This document shows, in pieces, positions 25,134 through 33,044 of a stretch of 64,000 bases of DNA. Position numbers and translations under genes: made by a program. Numbering within the stretch: the first letter of the stretch is position 1; each line of letters opens with the position of its first letter. The stretch comes from JAFGHJ01 sp964523975 (GTDB taxonomy: Bacteria > Hydrothermota > UBA3072): contig CAZGBM010000002.1 of the NCBI GenBank assembly GCA_964523975.1, positions 1-64,000 of the forward strand, given 5' to 3'. Under the pieces are notes generated by a model that was not told the origin of the DNA, did not search any database, and saw only the letters and a program-made list of their open reading frames with translations.

Positions 25134-25161
25134 TGTTAAATATGATATCAAGGAGGAAAAG

Positions 25162-25575
25162 ATGAAAAATTATAAAAAAGAATTGTGGTTCAATACGCCC
25201 AACAGGGTTGATTTTATCAATATTACTACACAGGTGGAAGAAGCTCTAAAAGAAAGTAAAATAAAAGAAGGATTATGCCTTGTTAATGCAATGCATATAA
25301 CCGCAAGCGTTTTTATAAACGATAATGAATCAGGCTTGCACGAAGATTACAAAAAATGGCTTGAAGAGAAAGTCCCTCATGACCCTCCGAGTTATAAACA
25401 TAATACTTTTGAAGACAATGCGGATGCCCATATAAAGCGCCAGCTTATGGGAAGAGAAGTTGTGGTAGCTGTTACCGAGGGACAATTGGATTTCGGCCCC
25501 TGGGAGCAGATATTCTACGGTGAATTCGACGGGCGAAGAAAAAAAAGAGTCCTGATTAAAATAATCGGAGAATAA
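25162..25575 (+). CDS. yjbQ: YjbQ family protein (UPF0047)
   Basis: This 137-residue single-domain protein belongs to the widespread UPF0047/YjbQ family, sometimes credited with a weak secondary thiamine-phosphate synthase activity. Family signatures are visible: MHITASVFINDNESG, the Asp/His region NADAHIKRQLMGREVVVAV, and QLDFGPWEQIFYGEFDG near the end. The conserved His and Asp residues could bind a metal. Length is normal. It is a single-gene unit with its own promoter, followed by a repeat-filled gap. Confidence 0.88.
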   Translation: MKNYKKELWFNTPNRVDFINITTQVEEALKESKIKEGLCLVNAMHITASVFINDNESGLHEDYKKWLEEKVPHDPPSYKHNTFEDNADAHIKRQLMGREVVVAVTEGQLDFGPWEQIFYGEFDGRRKKRVLIKIIGE

Positions 25576-25599
25576 GACTCACCCACCCCCCGCCCGTTT

Positions 25600-25745
25600 T
25601 TCAACCACAAAGCTCACAAAGACCACAAAGTTTTTTATTTTAAGCTAACAACTAACAGAAAAAACTATTTTTAACAACAAATCACACAAATAACACGAAT
25701 AAAGTTTTTGTTACCGGTATCTGGTATCCGGTATCCGGAATCTAA
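25600..25745. repeat. Cluster of intergenic phrase repeats including heptamer run
   Basis: Three phrases follow each other: ACCACAAAG words (25603-25632), a half copy of the AACAACAAATCACAC element (25673-25704), and a tandem of GGTATCT / GGTATCC heptamers (about 25714-25743). The same words recur at 61735-61845 and 62884-62923. No gene is seen in this 240-bp gap. Confidence 0.6.
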
Positions 25746-25817
25746 AGTATAACACGAAACACAAAACTCGTAACCCGAACTTAATTATCTATTTCACCAA
25801 TATCAAGGAACTTTTGC

Positions 25818-27704
25818 CTAATCTTCAGCTATTATAGTACAGTTTTTCCCTTCTCCTTTTGCAAAGTAAAGAGCTCTGTCGGCAGCGTCTATGAGATCTG
25901 TTTTATTATGCGCGTGTTTAAACAACTCAGCTACACCTATTGAAATCGTAACGTTAAACTTAAGCCCATCCGGAGAAATAAACTCTTTTTTTTCTATAGA
26001 ACTACGCAAATTCTCTGCAATTTTATAACCCTCCATGGATGTGGTTTTCAGCAGAATAATGGCGAATTCTTCTCCTCCATATCTTGCAAGTATATCAGAC
26101 GACCTTACGCTGTCTTTCATCAGCTTGCCAACCTCCCGAAGAATAAGGTCTCCGTTCTGATGACCAAACCGGTCGTTTATCATCTTAAAGTTATCGAAAT
26201 CTATCATAAGCAAAGTGACAGGTTCCTCGCCGCGCTCGGCTGCTTTAATTTTATCTTCCAATATCTCCTGAAAAAACCGGTGATTATAAGCTCCGGTTAA
26301 TCCATCTTTATACCTTGCTTGCTCATACAAAATAGCTTTTTCTACAGAAGAAGAAGCTATATTAGTAATAATATCGAGCAAATTCAAATCTTTCTCGTTG
26401 AAAATTGCTTTATTCTTTGAAAGAAGTAGTACCCCTCCTTCTACACCTCCCTTGAAAGGTGAAAACATTAGGGATTTAGCACCAAAATCTCTCTCTTCGG
26501 GAAACAAAATGGGTCTTTTAATTTCACCGGTAAGGTCTTCTTTACAAAAAGAAAGATTTTTCTCAAGATAAGTTGCAATGATGCTCTTTCTAAGCCCCTG
26601 ATAATATCGTCTTCCGTCTTCCTCTGTGACGTGATACTCGTTGCCTTCTTTAAGCAGAAAAATCGTCCAGACGTCCTTAAAACTCTCTTTTATTGTCTCA
26701 AATATTCTTTTTCTGACTTCTTCCAATTTAATATCTCCTGTTACTCTTTCCGTAAGATTTCGAAGATAACGTAACCTGAAAACCTCAAGCATTGAAAAGT
26801 TAATATGATTATAAAGAGAAAACAGGGTTGACAAACCTTTGACAACACTTGCTATTATCTCTTTATCTCTCTCTTCAAAAGGTATTTTCTCGATTCTGTC
26901 TACAACTAAAATTCCCATAACTTTATTATTGAACTCAATAGAACTCGCAATAAAACATTTTATATTCTCTTCGTTTTTATAATAACCCAAGTTCGGTGAG
27001 GAATTATTGAAATCATTATTAACCAAAATACCGGAGTTTTTTACATACCAGGAGAGAGGGCCCTTATTGAGCGAAACCATTTCTTTTATCTCCCCACCGC
27101 TTTTTGCTACATGGACCTGAAATCTATCAAGTTTATCATCTTTTATCAAAAGAACAACACTAAAGGGATTAAATAATCTGACTATTATATCCAGACTTGC
27201 GGATAAAGAGTCATGAAATTTATCCGGTATAGCAGCCGGGATATCTTTTTCTCCGGTAATCCCCGTTCTCATTTCTTCTCCCTCGACTTTTATTTTTTTG
27301 ATTGGATCAATATCTTCTTTCCCAAGTAATTTAGGCTTTACCCTGTATAAGAAAATTACCGTACCATAAAAAATCAAGTAAGGTATAAATTGTAGTTCGC
27401 CAAATAATGAAAATAACGGCAAAATTAGCCACCAAAACTTAAGCTTTAATCCTCTCTTATTCAAGATAAAAATAGCAGGAATATATGCAACAGCAAGCGG
27501 AGACGACATACCTCCTGCCACCTGCACGGCAAAAGCTATGCCGGTAAGCGCAAAATAGTAAGATATATCCTCGATTTCTATGATAAAAAAATACAAAACG
27601 GCAAGTAGCACAACCGGAATCCAAACAGGTATTGCTAATGGGAAAGCGACTAGGAGCAGATACCCCAAAAAGAATATAACGGCAGCGCACTTATATAGAT
27701 TCAT
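25818..27704 (-). CDS. Membrane-anchored diguanylate cyclase with GAF domains
   Basis: This 628-residue protein has about five transmembrane helices (residues 1-125). Two GAF-like sensor regions follow (about 165-300 and 315-455), then a GGDEF domain (about 465-628). The active site is intact: RYGGEEFAI, preceded by the allosteric I-site RSSD five residues upstream, and KDGLTGAYNHRFF opens the domain. It should make cyclic di-GMP and be feedback-inhibited. The GAF regions suggest control by a small ligand. A promoter at 27711-27739 would start transcription at or next to the ATG, so the mRNA is probably leaderless. Confidence 0.9.
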   Translation of the reverse strand: MNLYKCAAVIFFLGYLLLVAFPLAIPVWIPVVLLAVLYFFIIEIEDISYYFALTGIAFAVQVAGGMSSPLAVAYIPAIFILNKRGLKLKFWWLILPLFSLFGELQFIPYLIFYGTVIFLYRVKPKLLGKEDIDPIKKIKVEGEEMRTGITGEKDIPAAIPDKFHDSLSASLDIIVRLFNPFSVVLLIKDDKLDRFQVHVAKSGGEIKEMVSLNKGPLSWYVKNSGILVNNDFNNSSPNLGYYKNEENIKCFIASSIEFNNKVMGILVVDRIEKIPFEERDKEIIASVVKGLSTLFSLYNHINFSMLEVFRLRYLRNLTERVTGDIKLEEVRKRIFETIKESFKDVWTIFLLKEGNEYHVTEEDGRRYYQGLRKSIIATYLEKNLSFCKEDLTGEIKRPILFPEERDFGAKSLMFSPFKGGVEGGVLLLSKNKAIFNEKDLNLLDIITNIASSSVEKAILYEQARYKDGLTGAYNHRFFQEILEDKIKAAERGEEPVTLLMIDFDNFKMINDRFGHQNGDLILREVGKLMKDSVRSSDILARYGGEEFAIILLKTTSMEGYKIAENLRSSIEKKEFISPDGLKFNVTISIGVAELFKHAHNKTDLIDAADRALYFAKGEGKNCTIIAED

Positions 27705-27710
27705 ATGAAA

Positions 27711-27739
27711 ATAATAATTTTCTATCTAAATATTGTCAA
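27711..27739 (-). promoter_or_regulatory. Promoter of the diguanylate cyclase gene, leaderless
   Basis: On the minus strand TTGACA (27739-27734) and TATTAT (27716-27711) are 17 bp apart. The expected start coincides with the ATG at 27704. Confidence 0.65.
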
Positions 27740-27791
27740 GGATAAAGATAAAATTTAGTGTATTTTTTGAAAAATTTTTTTATCTTACCTC

Positions 27792-27820
27792 TTGACATAA
27801 TATTAATTTTGACAAATAAT
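27792..27820 (+). promoter_or_regulatory. Possible dnaA promoter
   Basis: TTGACA at 27792-27797 is followed 17 bp later by AATAAT, a weak -10 match. The dnaA start codon is at 27836. The region shares the divergent gap with the diguanylate cyclase promoter. Confidence 0.45.
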
Positions 27821-27835
27821 AAACAGTACATTACT

Positions 27836-29179
27836 ATGAAAACGAGAAAGGAAAGCCAGAACGAATTCGACTGGAAGCAAATAAAGAAGGAACTCCAGAA
27901 GGAAATTAACGAATCTGCTTTTAAAGCTTGGTTTGCAAATATGGATTTGGAAGAGTTAAAGGGTGAGGATGTGTATTTTAACATTCCAAACACGTTTACC
28001 CAGCACTGGATAAAAGAACATTTTATGAATAATTTAACCTCTTCAATAAAAGAAGTTACGGGGAAACTTTATAATGTACATTTTCTTGTAAACAAAAAAA
28101 CAAATTTGGAAACAAATGAACAACAAGAAACAGAAGAGGAACAACAGAAAATACAAAAACCTTTTTTACATGATAAATACACTTTCGAGAACTTTGTTGT
28201 GGGCGATAATAGTAAGTTCGCCTATGCTGCAGCTATGGCTGTCTCCAACGCGCCGGGCAGAGAATATAACCCTCTCTTTATATACGGGGGAGTCGGATTA
28301 GGGAAAACACATCTATTACAAGCAACTGGAAACAGAGTCTACTCTCAATATCCCAATCTTCGTATACTTTACACTCAAACAGAAGAATTTCTTAATGAAA
28401 TGATAAAGTCTATTCAGGAATACTCGACAGTACAATTTAAACGAAAGTACAGAGAAATAGACCTTCTTTTAATTGATGATATCCATTTTCTCTCGGGTAA
28501 AGAAAGATTACAGGAAGAGTTCTTTCACACATTCAACGCTCTCTTTGAAGCAAAAAAGCAAATAGTTATAACTTCCGACAGGCCCCCCAAGGAGATTTCT
28601 GGCCTTGAAGAAAGGGTTATTTCTCGTTTTCACTGGGGTTTAATGGTAGATCTTCAGCCTCCTGATTACGAAACGCGTTTAGCTATTCTGCGTTCTAAAA
28701 TACAAAGCGATAATATTCAAATCAGCGACAGTGTAATTAATTATATAGCCTCCAATATAAAAAACAACATTAGAGAATTAGAAGGGTGTTTAATAAAATT
28801 ATTGGCGCACGCTTCTATATATAAAACAGATATTACCGTAGAACTCGCCAAAAAAGTTCTAACTGATTTTATTAAAGAAAAAGAAAAAAGAATAACACTT
28901 GAAAAAATCATTAAATCTGTTTCCGAGTTTTATAATATAGATGCAGATGAAATAAAAGGAGGTAAAAGATCCAAAAGCGTCGCTCAAGCTCGTCAGATTG
29001 CCATTTACCTTTCAAGACACTTAACAAATCTTTCATTAAAAGAAATCGGTAACGGCTTTGGGAAAAGAGACCATTCTACAATTCTACATTCTTTCAACAA
29101 AATCGAAAATTTAATGCGGAAAAACAATAGGATAAAAGGGGATATTTCAACCATAAAAAGTAAATTGACGGAAACTTAA
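27836..29179 (+). CDS. dnaA: Chromosomal replication initiator DnaA
   Basis: This 447-residue protein has all four domains. Domain I is residues 1-85, and a short charged linker rich in Gln and Glu follows. The AAA+ domain has Walker A GGVGLGKTH and Walker B LLLIDDIHF, and the C-terminal helix-turn-helix has the DnaA-box signature KRDHSTILHSFNKI. The ATG at 27836 is chosen because the preceding 26 residues of open frame lack homology and lie in the promoter. It opens the dnaA-dnaN replication cluster; DnaA boxes lie just downstream of it. Confidence 0.97.
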   Translation: MKTRKESQNEFDWKQIKKELQKEINESAFKAWFANMDLEELKGEDVYFNIPNTFTQHWIKEHFMNNLTSSIKEVTGKLYNVHFLVNKKTNLETNEQQETEEEQQKIQKPFLHDKYTFENFVVGDNSKFAYAAAMAVSNAPGREYNPLFIYGGVGLGKTHLLQATGNRVYSQYPNLRILYTQTEEFLNEMIKSIQEYSTVQFKRKYREIDLLLIDDIHFLSGKERLQEEFFHTFNALFEAKKQIVITSDRPPKEISGLEERVISRFHWGLMVDLQPPDYETRLAILRSKIQSDNIQISDSVINYIASNIKNNIRELEGCLIKLLAHASIYKTDITVELAKKVLTDFIKEKEKRITLEKIIKSVSEFYNIDADEIKGGKRSKSVAQARQIAIYLSRHLTNLSLKEIGNGFGKRDHSTILHSFNKIENLMRKNNRIKGDISTIKSKLTET

Positions 29180-29330
29180 TGGAAAAATGTTTTATCAACA
29201 ATTTATCTACATATAAATATGGATAAACATATAGAAAGAATCACGAAAATAAATGAAGAAATTAGATTATCCACTTATCTACAATACCTACAATGACTAC
29301 TAATTTATTATATTATTATAAGTAATGGTA
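29180..29330. other. Candidate replication origin (oriC) with DnaA boxes
   Basis: The 165-bp gap between dnaA and dnaN contains five DnaA-box-like 9-mers: TTATCAACA (29192-29200), TTATCTACA (29203-29211), TTATCCATA on the minus strand (29226-29218), TTATCCACT (29267-29275) and TTATCTACA (29275-29283). An AT-only stretch follows (about 29300-29326) and could be the unwinding element. Location between dnaA and dnaN is a common oriC position, and most genes to the left lie on the minus strand, as expected for a leftward fork. Confidence 0.7.
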
Positions 29331-29344
29331 AGAAAGGAGGAAAA

Positions 29345-30424
29345 ATGTTGTTTTCAGTAAATGCCGAAGATTTTATTAAAGAGTTTAAATCTGTAATTCA
29401 AATTGTACCTATCCACACAACTTTTCCTATACTATCTAATGTGCGGATAAAAATAGAAAAAGAAAAAATAAATATTTTTGCAACTGACCTTGATACTTCT
29501 TTGATGTATATTATGGATTTATGTAAAACAGAAAAAATAGGTGTTATTGTGGTTCCTGCGAAAACCCTATTCTCAATAATGGGAGAAATAAAGGGCGAAA
29601 CGATTTTCCACAGGGAAGAAAACAGAGTAAAGATTGAATATAAAAAAGGCTATTTTTACCTACCTTTAATGGAAGAGGAAGATTTTCCTTCCGAGCCCGT
29701 AATAACGGAAGACGAGACCTATGAGTTAAATACGGAAGAGATCAACGAAATTATAGATAAACTTGTTTTTATTGTTCCCGAGGATTCGGCTAAAAGAAAA
29801 ATGAGTGGAATGCTATGGGATTACGAAGATAAAAATCTGCGTCTTGTAGCAACAGATAGTTTTAGTCTTGGTTACAAAGACATTAAGGTCAATCTTGGAA
29901 ATAAACCTTTTAAAGTGGTGGTTCCTCCAAAGATTCTAAGACAGTTAGCTACTTTTAACGTCAAGAAAATGAAAATCGGTGTTGATGAAAGCAGAATTTA
30001 TTTCTTAGGAGATAAATTTACATTAGTCTCAAATTTGATAAAAGTCGATTTCCCAAATTATAAGGCTGTAATATCGGAACAAAACGATAACTTTCTTACC
30101 CTGGACAGAGAATCTTTTCTTTCCTCTCTTAGACGGGTCTCTGTTTTTTCGAATGATAGACCCAAAACTATAAATTTGGATTTAGGAGATAACTTAAACA
30201 TTGAAGTTTTCTCGGAAATAGGAGAAAGTAAGGAAGAGTTGGAGGGAGAGTATAAAGGTAAAAAAATAAATATAGCTCTTTCTTCCAATTATTTAATTGA
30301 TTTTTTAAGAAAGATCAAATCTCCTAAAGTAATTTTAAGTTTTGAAGCCGAAAATAAACCTATTACAATAGAAGGAGAGAAAAAAGAAATATTTTATCTT
30401 TTAATGCCTATAACAATAGAATAA
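29345..30424 (+). CDS. dnaN: DNA polymerase III beta subunit (sliding clamp)
   Basis: This 359-residue protein forms the dimeric ring that tethers DNA polymerase III to DNA. The three-fold repeat of the clamp fold is recognisable, with VVPAKTLFSIMGEI, YEDKNLRLVATDSFSL and the C-terminal YLLMPI, the usual clamp ending (MPM/MPI-R-like). A strong AAAGGAGG site precedes the ATG by 6 nt. It follows the candidate origin; its end faces rpmB convergently. Confidence 0.95.
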   Translation: MLFSVNAEDFIKEFKSVIQIVPIHTTFPILSNVRIKIEKEKINIFATDLDTSLMYIMDLCKTEKIGVIVVPAKTLFSIMGEIKGETIFHREENRVKIEYKKGYFYLPLMEEEDFPSEPVITEDETYELNTEEINEIIDKLVFIVPEDSAKRKMSGMLWDYEDKNLRLVATDSFSLGYKDIKVNLGNKPFKVVVPPKILRQLATFNVKKMKIGVDESRIYFLGDKFTLVSNLIKVDFPNYKAVISEQNDNFLTLDRESFLSSLRRVSVFSNDRPKTINLDLGDNLNIEVFSEIGESKEELEGEYKGKKINIALSSNYLIDFLRKIKSPKVILSFEAENKPITIEGEKKEIFYLLMPITIE

Positions 30425-30458
30425 TTCATTAAACAATAAAATTCTATTTAACATCTTA

Positions 30459-30650
30459 TTAAACAACTTTCTTAATTTTATTTGCTTTCAGGCATTTCGA
30501 ACAAACGTATACTTTCTTGATTTCTTTATTAATTTCTGTTTTTATCCTATGCAGGTTAGGTTTATGTTTTCTTCTGGTTTTACGTTTAGAATGACTAATT
30601 AAATTACCAAAAAAAGCAATTTTTCCACATACGTAACATTTTCTTCCCAT
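30459..30650 (-). CDS. rpmB: Ribosomal protein bL28
   Basis: This 63-residue protein starts MGRKCYVCGKIAFFGN and ends with YVCSKCLKANKI. The two CxxC pairs mark the zinc-binding form of bL28. SHSKRKTRRKHKPNLH is the conserved basic core. The start at 30650 is chosen because it gives the standard MGRKC beginning and follows AGGAG; a codon two residues upstream is also open. A promoter with TTGACA at 30698-30693 precedes it. Confidence 0.95.
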   Translation of the reverse strand: MGRKCYVCGKIAFFGNLISHSKRKTRRKHKPNLHRIKTEINKEIKKVYVCSKCLKANKIKKVV

Positions 30651-30669
30651 TATCACTCCTTTTTCCCGT

Positions 30670-30698
30670 TATAATAGAAGAAATATTAATTTTGTCAA
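30670..30698 (-). promoter_or_regulatory. Promoter of rpmB
   Basis: On the minus strand TTGACA (30698-30693) is followed 17 bp later by ATTATAAC, which contains the -10 box. Confidence 0.6.
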
Positions 30699-30734
30699 TG
30701 AATTTTTTGTATTAAATACCGCAAATTTAAACCA

Positions 30735-30762
30735 TTGACTTTTCGTATTTTTGTTCTATACT
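30735..30762 (+). promoter_or_regulatory. Promoter of the LPP20-like lipoprotein gene
   Basis: TTGACT (30735-30740) and TATACT (30757-30762) are 16 bp apart, 28 bp before the ATG with an AAGGAGG site between. Confidence 0.7.
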
Positions 30763-30790
30763 TAAAAGAATAATGAGAAAAGGAGGCAAA

Positions 30791-31378
30791 ATGAACAAGT
30801 TTCTATTTGGAATTTTAGTATTAGTATTTTTAATTATCGGTTGTGCTTCCAGGGGTGTAACTAAAGTGGGTAATATTGAGCTACCCGATTGGTATCTAAA
30901 TCCTCCAGAAGACCCAAATTATATATTTGGCAAAGCTACTTCTACTTCACAGGATTTACAGTTGTCTATAGATAAAGCAAAACAGGAAGCAAGACTTGAT
31001 ATAGCCGAAAATCTTGAATCTCATATTATGGGATTAATCAAAAAGTTCGACGAAGAAGTTGGAGGCGTTGAAGACGCAGAGCTTTTAACTCAATTTACCA
31101 AAGTTTCGAAAAATATTGTAGATCAAACTCTTGTAGGTTCAAGAGAGAATAAAACCAAGGTAAAACAGGAAGGCAGTGGATATAGAGCTTTTGTGTTAAT
31201 GGAACTTCCTATCGGAAAAGCCAGAGAAGAACTTTTAAAACAGCTGTCTTCAGATGAAAACATGCAGCTGTATACTCGTTTTAGAGCGTCTCAATCTTTT
31301 CAGGAGTTAAAAGAAGAGATTGAAAGTTTGAGAGAATACAAGGAAGAACAGCAAGAAGGTTTAAAAGAGTTTAAATAA
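30791..31378 (+). CDS. LPP20-family lipoprotein
   Basis: This 195-residue protein has signal peptide MNKFLFGILVLVFLIIGC, with Cys18 as the lipidation site. The mature part starts with LPDWYLNPP and YIFGKATSTSQDLQLSIDKAKQEARLDIAENL, typical of LPP20 and related domains in outer-membrane lipoproteins that organise the envelope. The C-terminal 30 residues are Glu/Lys-rich helix. The ATG at 30791 follows AAGGAGG; a codon six residues upstream lacks one. A terminator follows at 31445. Exact function unknown. Confidence 0.85.
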   Translation: MNKFLFGILVLVFLIIGCASRGVTKVGNIELPDWYLNPPEDPNYIFGKATSTSQDLQLSIDKAKQEARLDIAENLESHIMGLIKKFDEEVGGVEDAELLTQFTKVSKNIVDQTLVGSRENKTKVKQEGSGYRAFVLMELPIGKAREELLKQLSSDENMQLYTRFRASQSFQELKEEIESLREYKEEQQEGLKEFK

Positions 31379-31444
31379 AAAGCTATATAAGCGGAAATAT
31401 TTTTACCTCCTTGTTATTTTAAGTTTTTAATGGTTTTAGTTGAG

Positions 31445-31479
31445 CCCTGCAGTATTTAATGATATTGCAGGGTTTTTTA
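31445..31479 (+). terminator. Rho-independent terminator
   Basis: CCCTGCAGTAT pairs with ATATTGCAGGG around a short loop and is followed by TTTTTTATTTTA. It ends the LPP20-like transcript. Confidence 0.85.
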
Positions 31480-31529
31480 TTTTAACAAAGATAAAATTTC
31501 TTCAAAAGCTGATTATATTCGTTAAGCCC

Positions 31530-31557
31530 TTGCAAAATTCGAATATTGTAGTATATT
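31530..31557 (+). promoter_or_regulatory. Promoter of the lytic transglycosylase gene, leaderless
   Basis: TTGCAA (31530-31535) and TATATT (31552-31557) are 16 bp apart. The expected start is about 2 nt from the ATG at 31566, so the mRNA would be leaderless. Confidence 0.5.
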
Positions 31558-31565
31558 ATAATAGG

Positions 31566-32180
31566 ATGATTTTTAAAGCAAAAGAGCGTAAAAATTATCG
31601 TCCTATATTAACAGTAGCGATCTTTATGTTTCTCCTAATACCCACACATTTTTTTTCTCCTACTACACAAATAAGGTGGCATAAAGGGTACGAAGAATTA
31701 CGTCAACAGGCTTTATTATATGCCCGTTCCAGCGGCGTAAAAGGAGACAGTGAAATAATCAAAAAGGCTTATGATTATTCCGTTCGCTTCTGGATGAGAT
31801 GGCCGGTAGTCGTTCGCTGGATTCAAACAGAGAGTGATTTTATACCAAGTGCGACAAGTAAAGTCAATGCGAAAGGACTTACTCAAGTGATGGCAGGAAC
31901 GGCCGATTATCTTGGAGAAATACTCTTGTATTCAGGGGCTGTTGGTTTAACTATAGAAGAAGAAGAAAAATTGGCTGAAAGTAAATACAATTTATACAAA
32001 GTAGAGGATAATCTTCTCTTTGGTTTTTCTTATCTTAAGTTTTTATCTATGTTTTCGAGTAATCCGGAAGAGGCTTTAGCAAGATATCTCGCAGGGCAGA
32101 GATGGGTTGATTTTTTGGACTCAAGGTACGTTCAAAAGATTTCGGATGGTAAACCCATAATTCTGGATGCTGCTTTATAG
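31566..32180 (+). CDS. Lytic transglycosylase (SLT domain) protein
   Basis: This 204-residue protein has an N-terminal membrane anchor or signal (PILTVAIFMFLLIPTHFF). An SLT domain follows, with RWIQTESDFIPSATS, where the Glu is the catalytic acid, then GLTQVMAGTADYLGE and LLFGFSYLKFL, and ARYLAGQRWV at the end. It cleaves peptidoglycan in the periplasm. A longer frame (from 31440) overlaps the terminator of the previous gene, so the ATG at 31566 is preferred. It overlaps the convergent gene by 6 bp. Confidence 0.85.
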   Translation: MIFKAKERKNYRPILTVAIFMFLLIPTHFFSPTTQIRWHKGYEELRQQALLYARSSGVKGDSEIIKKAYDYSVRFWMRWPVVVRWIQTESDFIPSATSKVNAKGLTQVMAGTADYLGEILLYSGAVGLTIEEEEKLAESKYNLYKVEDNLLFGFSYLKFLSMFSSNPEEALARYLAGQRWVDFLDSRYVQKISDGKPIILDAAL

Positions 32181-32759
32181 CATTTTAACGATAATTTCCA
32201 TTGCTGCACCCGATATCAGAGGAAGAGTAAAATTATCGTCTATCCCAAAGGGAAAAAACTCAACTAGAGAGGCAACAACCGAACCAATAAAGAGAACAAT
32301 TAACTCAGGTTGAGGAAGAAAAGAAGAGATACTCAAACATATCACGAGACATGCTAAACTTCCTTCCACCGTTTTTTCCGTATCGAGTCTAATCTTGCCC
32401 CACTTCACACCTATAATATGCGCAGCGGTGTCTCCAAACGACAGGAAAAGCAAAACTGCAACGGCTATCCATTTGTCGAAAAAATAAACGGAGAGAAAAG
32501 CAGCGGCAACGTAATGAGTGGCAGCCGTCAGAGTTTCCTTTTCTTTTTTCCAGAGCAGTTTTCCGAAATAATGATTAAAAAATTTACCGAAGGGTTTGAC
32601 CTCCAGGCGCACAAAATCTATTAGCAGTGCTAGAAAACCTAAAATAGTAAGAGTTATCACCATCGTAAATCTGGGCATAAAAACGTAGGAAATCGGAATC
32701 GCAGCCGTTAACACATGTAACGACTTTCGTATGATAACGTATTTCGTCAGAGTTCTCAT
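32175..32759 (-). CDS. Dolichol/phytol kinase-like CTP-dependent membrane protein
   Basis: This 194-residue protein has six or seven transmembrane helices and the features of the SEC59/VTE5/CdsA-related kinase family: IRKSLHVLTAAIPI at the start, LSFGDTAAHIIG in the middle and KTVEGSLACLVICL. These enzymes phosphorylate polyprenols or phytol with CTP. Which lipid is used cannot be told. The start at 32759 is chosen over upstream codons as it directly precedes the conserved RKSLH part. It is convergent with the transglycosylase gene. Confidence 0.82.
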   Translation of the reverse strand: MRTLTKYVIIRKSLHVLTAAIPISYVFMPRFTMVITLTILGFLALLIDFVRLEVKPFGKFFNHYFGKLLWKKEKETLTAATHYVAAAFLSVYFFDKWIAVAVLLFLSFGDTAAHIIGVKWGKIRLDTEKTVEGSLACLVICLSISSFLPQPELIVLFIGSVVASLVEFFPFGIDDNFTLPLISGAAMEIIVKML

Positions 32760-32876
32760 ATTTTTAGAAGTTAATAGAATAAATATTAAAGTCAAGTTTT
32801 TTCGTAGATAGAAAACAATATTTGATTAAATCAGATAAAAATTTTTATTTTTTTTAAAAAATTACTCAAACAGCCC

Positions 32877-32907
32877 TTGACTTATCAAAATGATTTTTTA
32901 TTATAAT
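32877..32907 (+). promoter_or_regulatory. Promoter of nrdD with long leader
   Basis: TTGACT (32877-32882) and TATAAT (32902-32907) are 19 bp apart, longer than usual. The leader of about 130 nt contains the palindrome TGAAGACTTCA (32989-32999). No standard NrdR box is seen. Confidence 0.5.
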
Positions 32908-33044
32908 TATATACATAAAAAATGGAGAGAGACAGGTTTTTTATATTAAGTGTTAATGTTATAGGGTTTTTTCGGTATTCGGAAAAAGTGAAGACTTCAT
33001 ATCTCTGGTAAAAGAATGAATTATTATTTAAAGGAGGGTAATTA

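Noticed and set aside
25600..25745. Tandem words considered as a CRISPR array
   Set aside because: Units are 7-10 nt with no unique spacers of uniform length and no cas gene in the window.
27705..27835. Origin placed upstream of dnaA
   Set aside because: The gap has promoters but no clear DnaA boxes, whereas the dnaA-dnaN gap has five.
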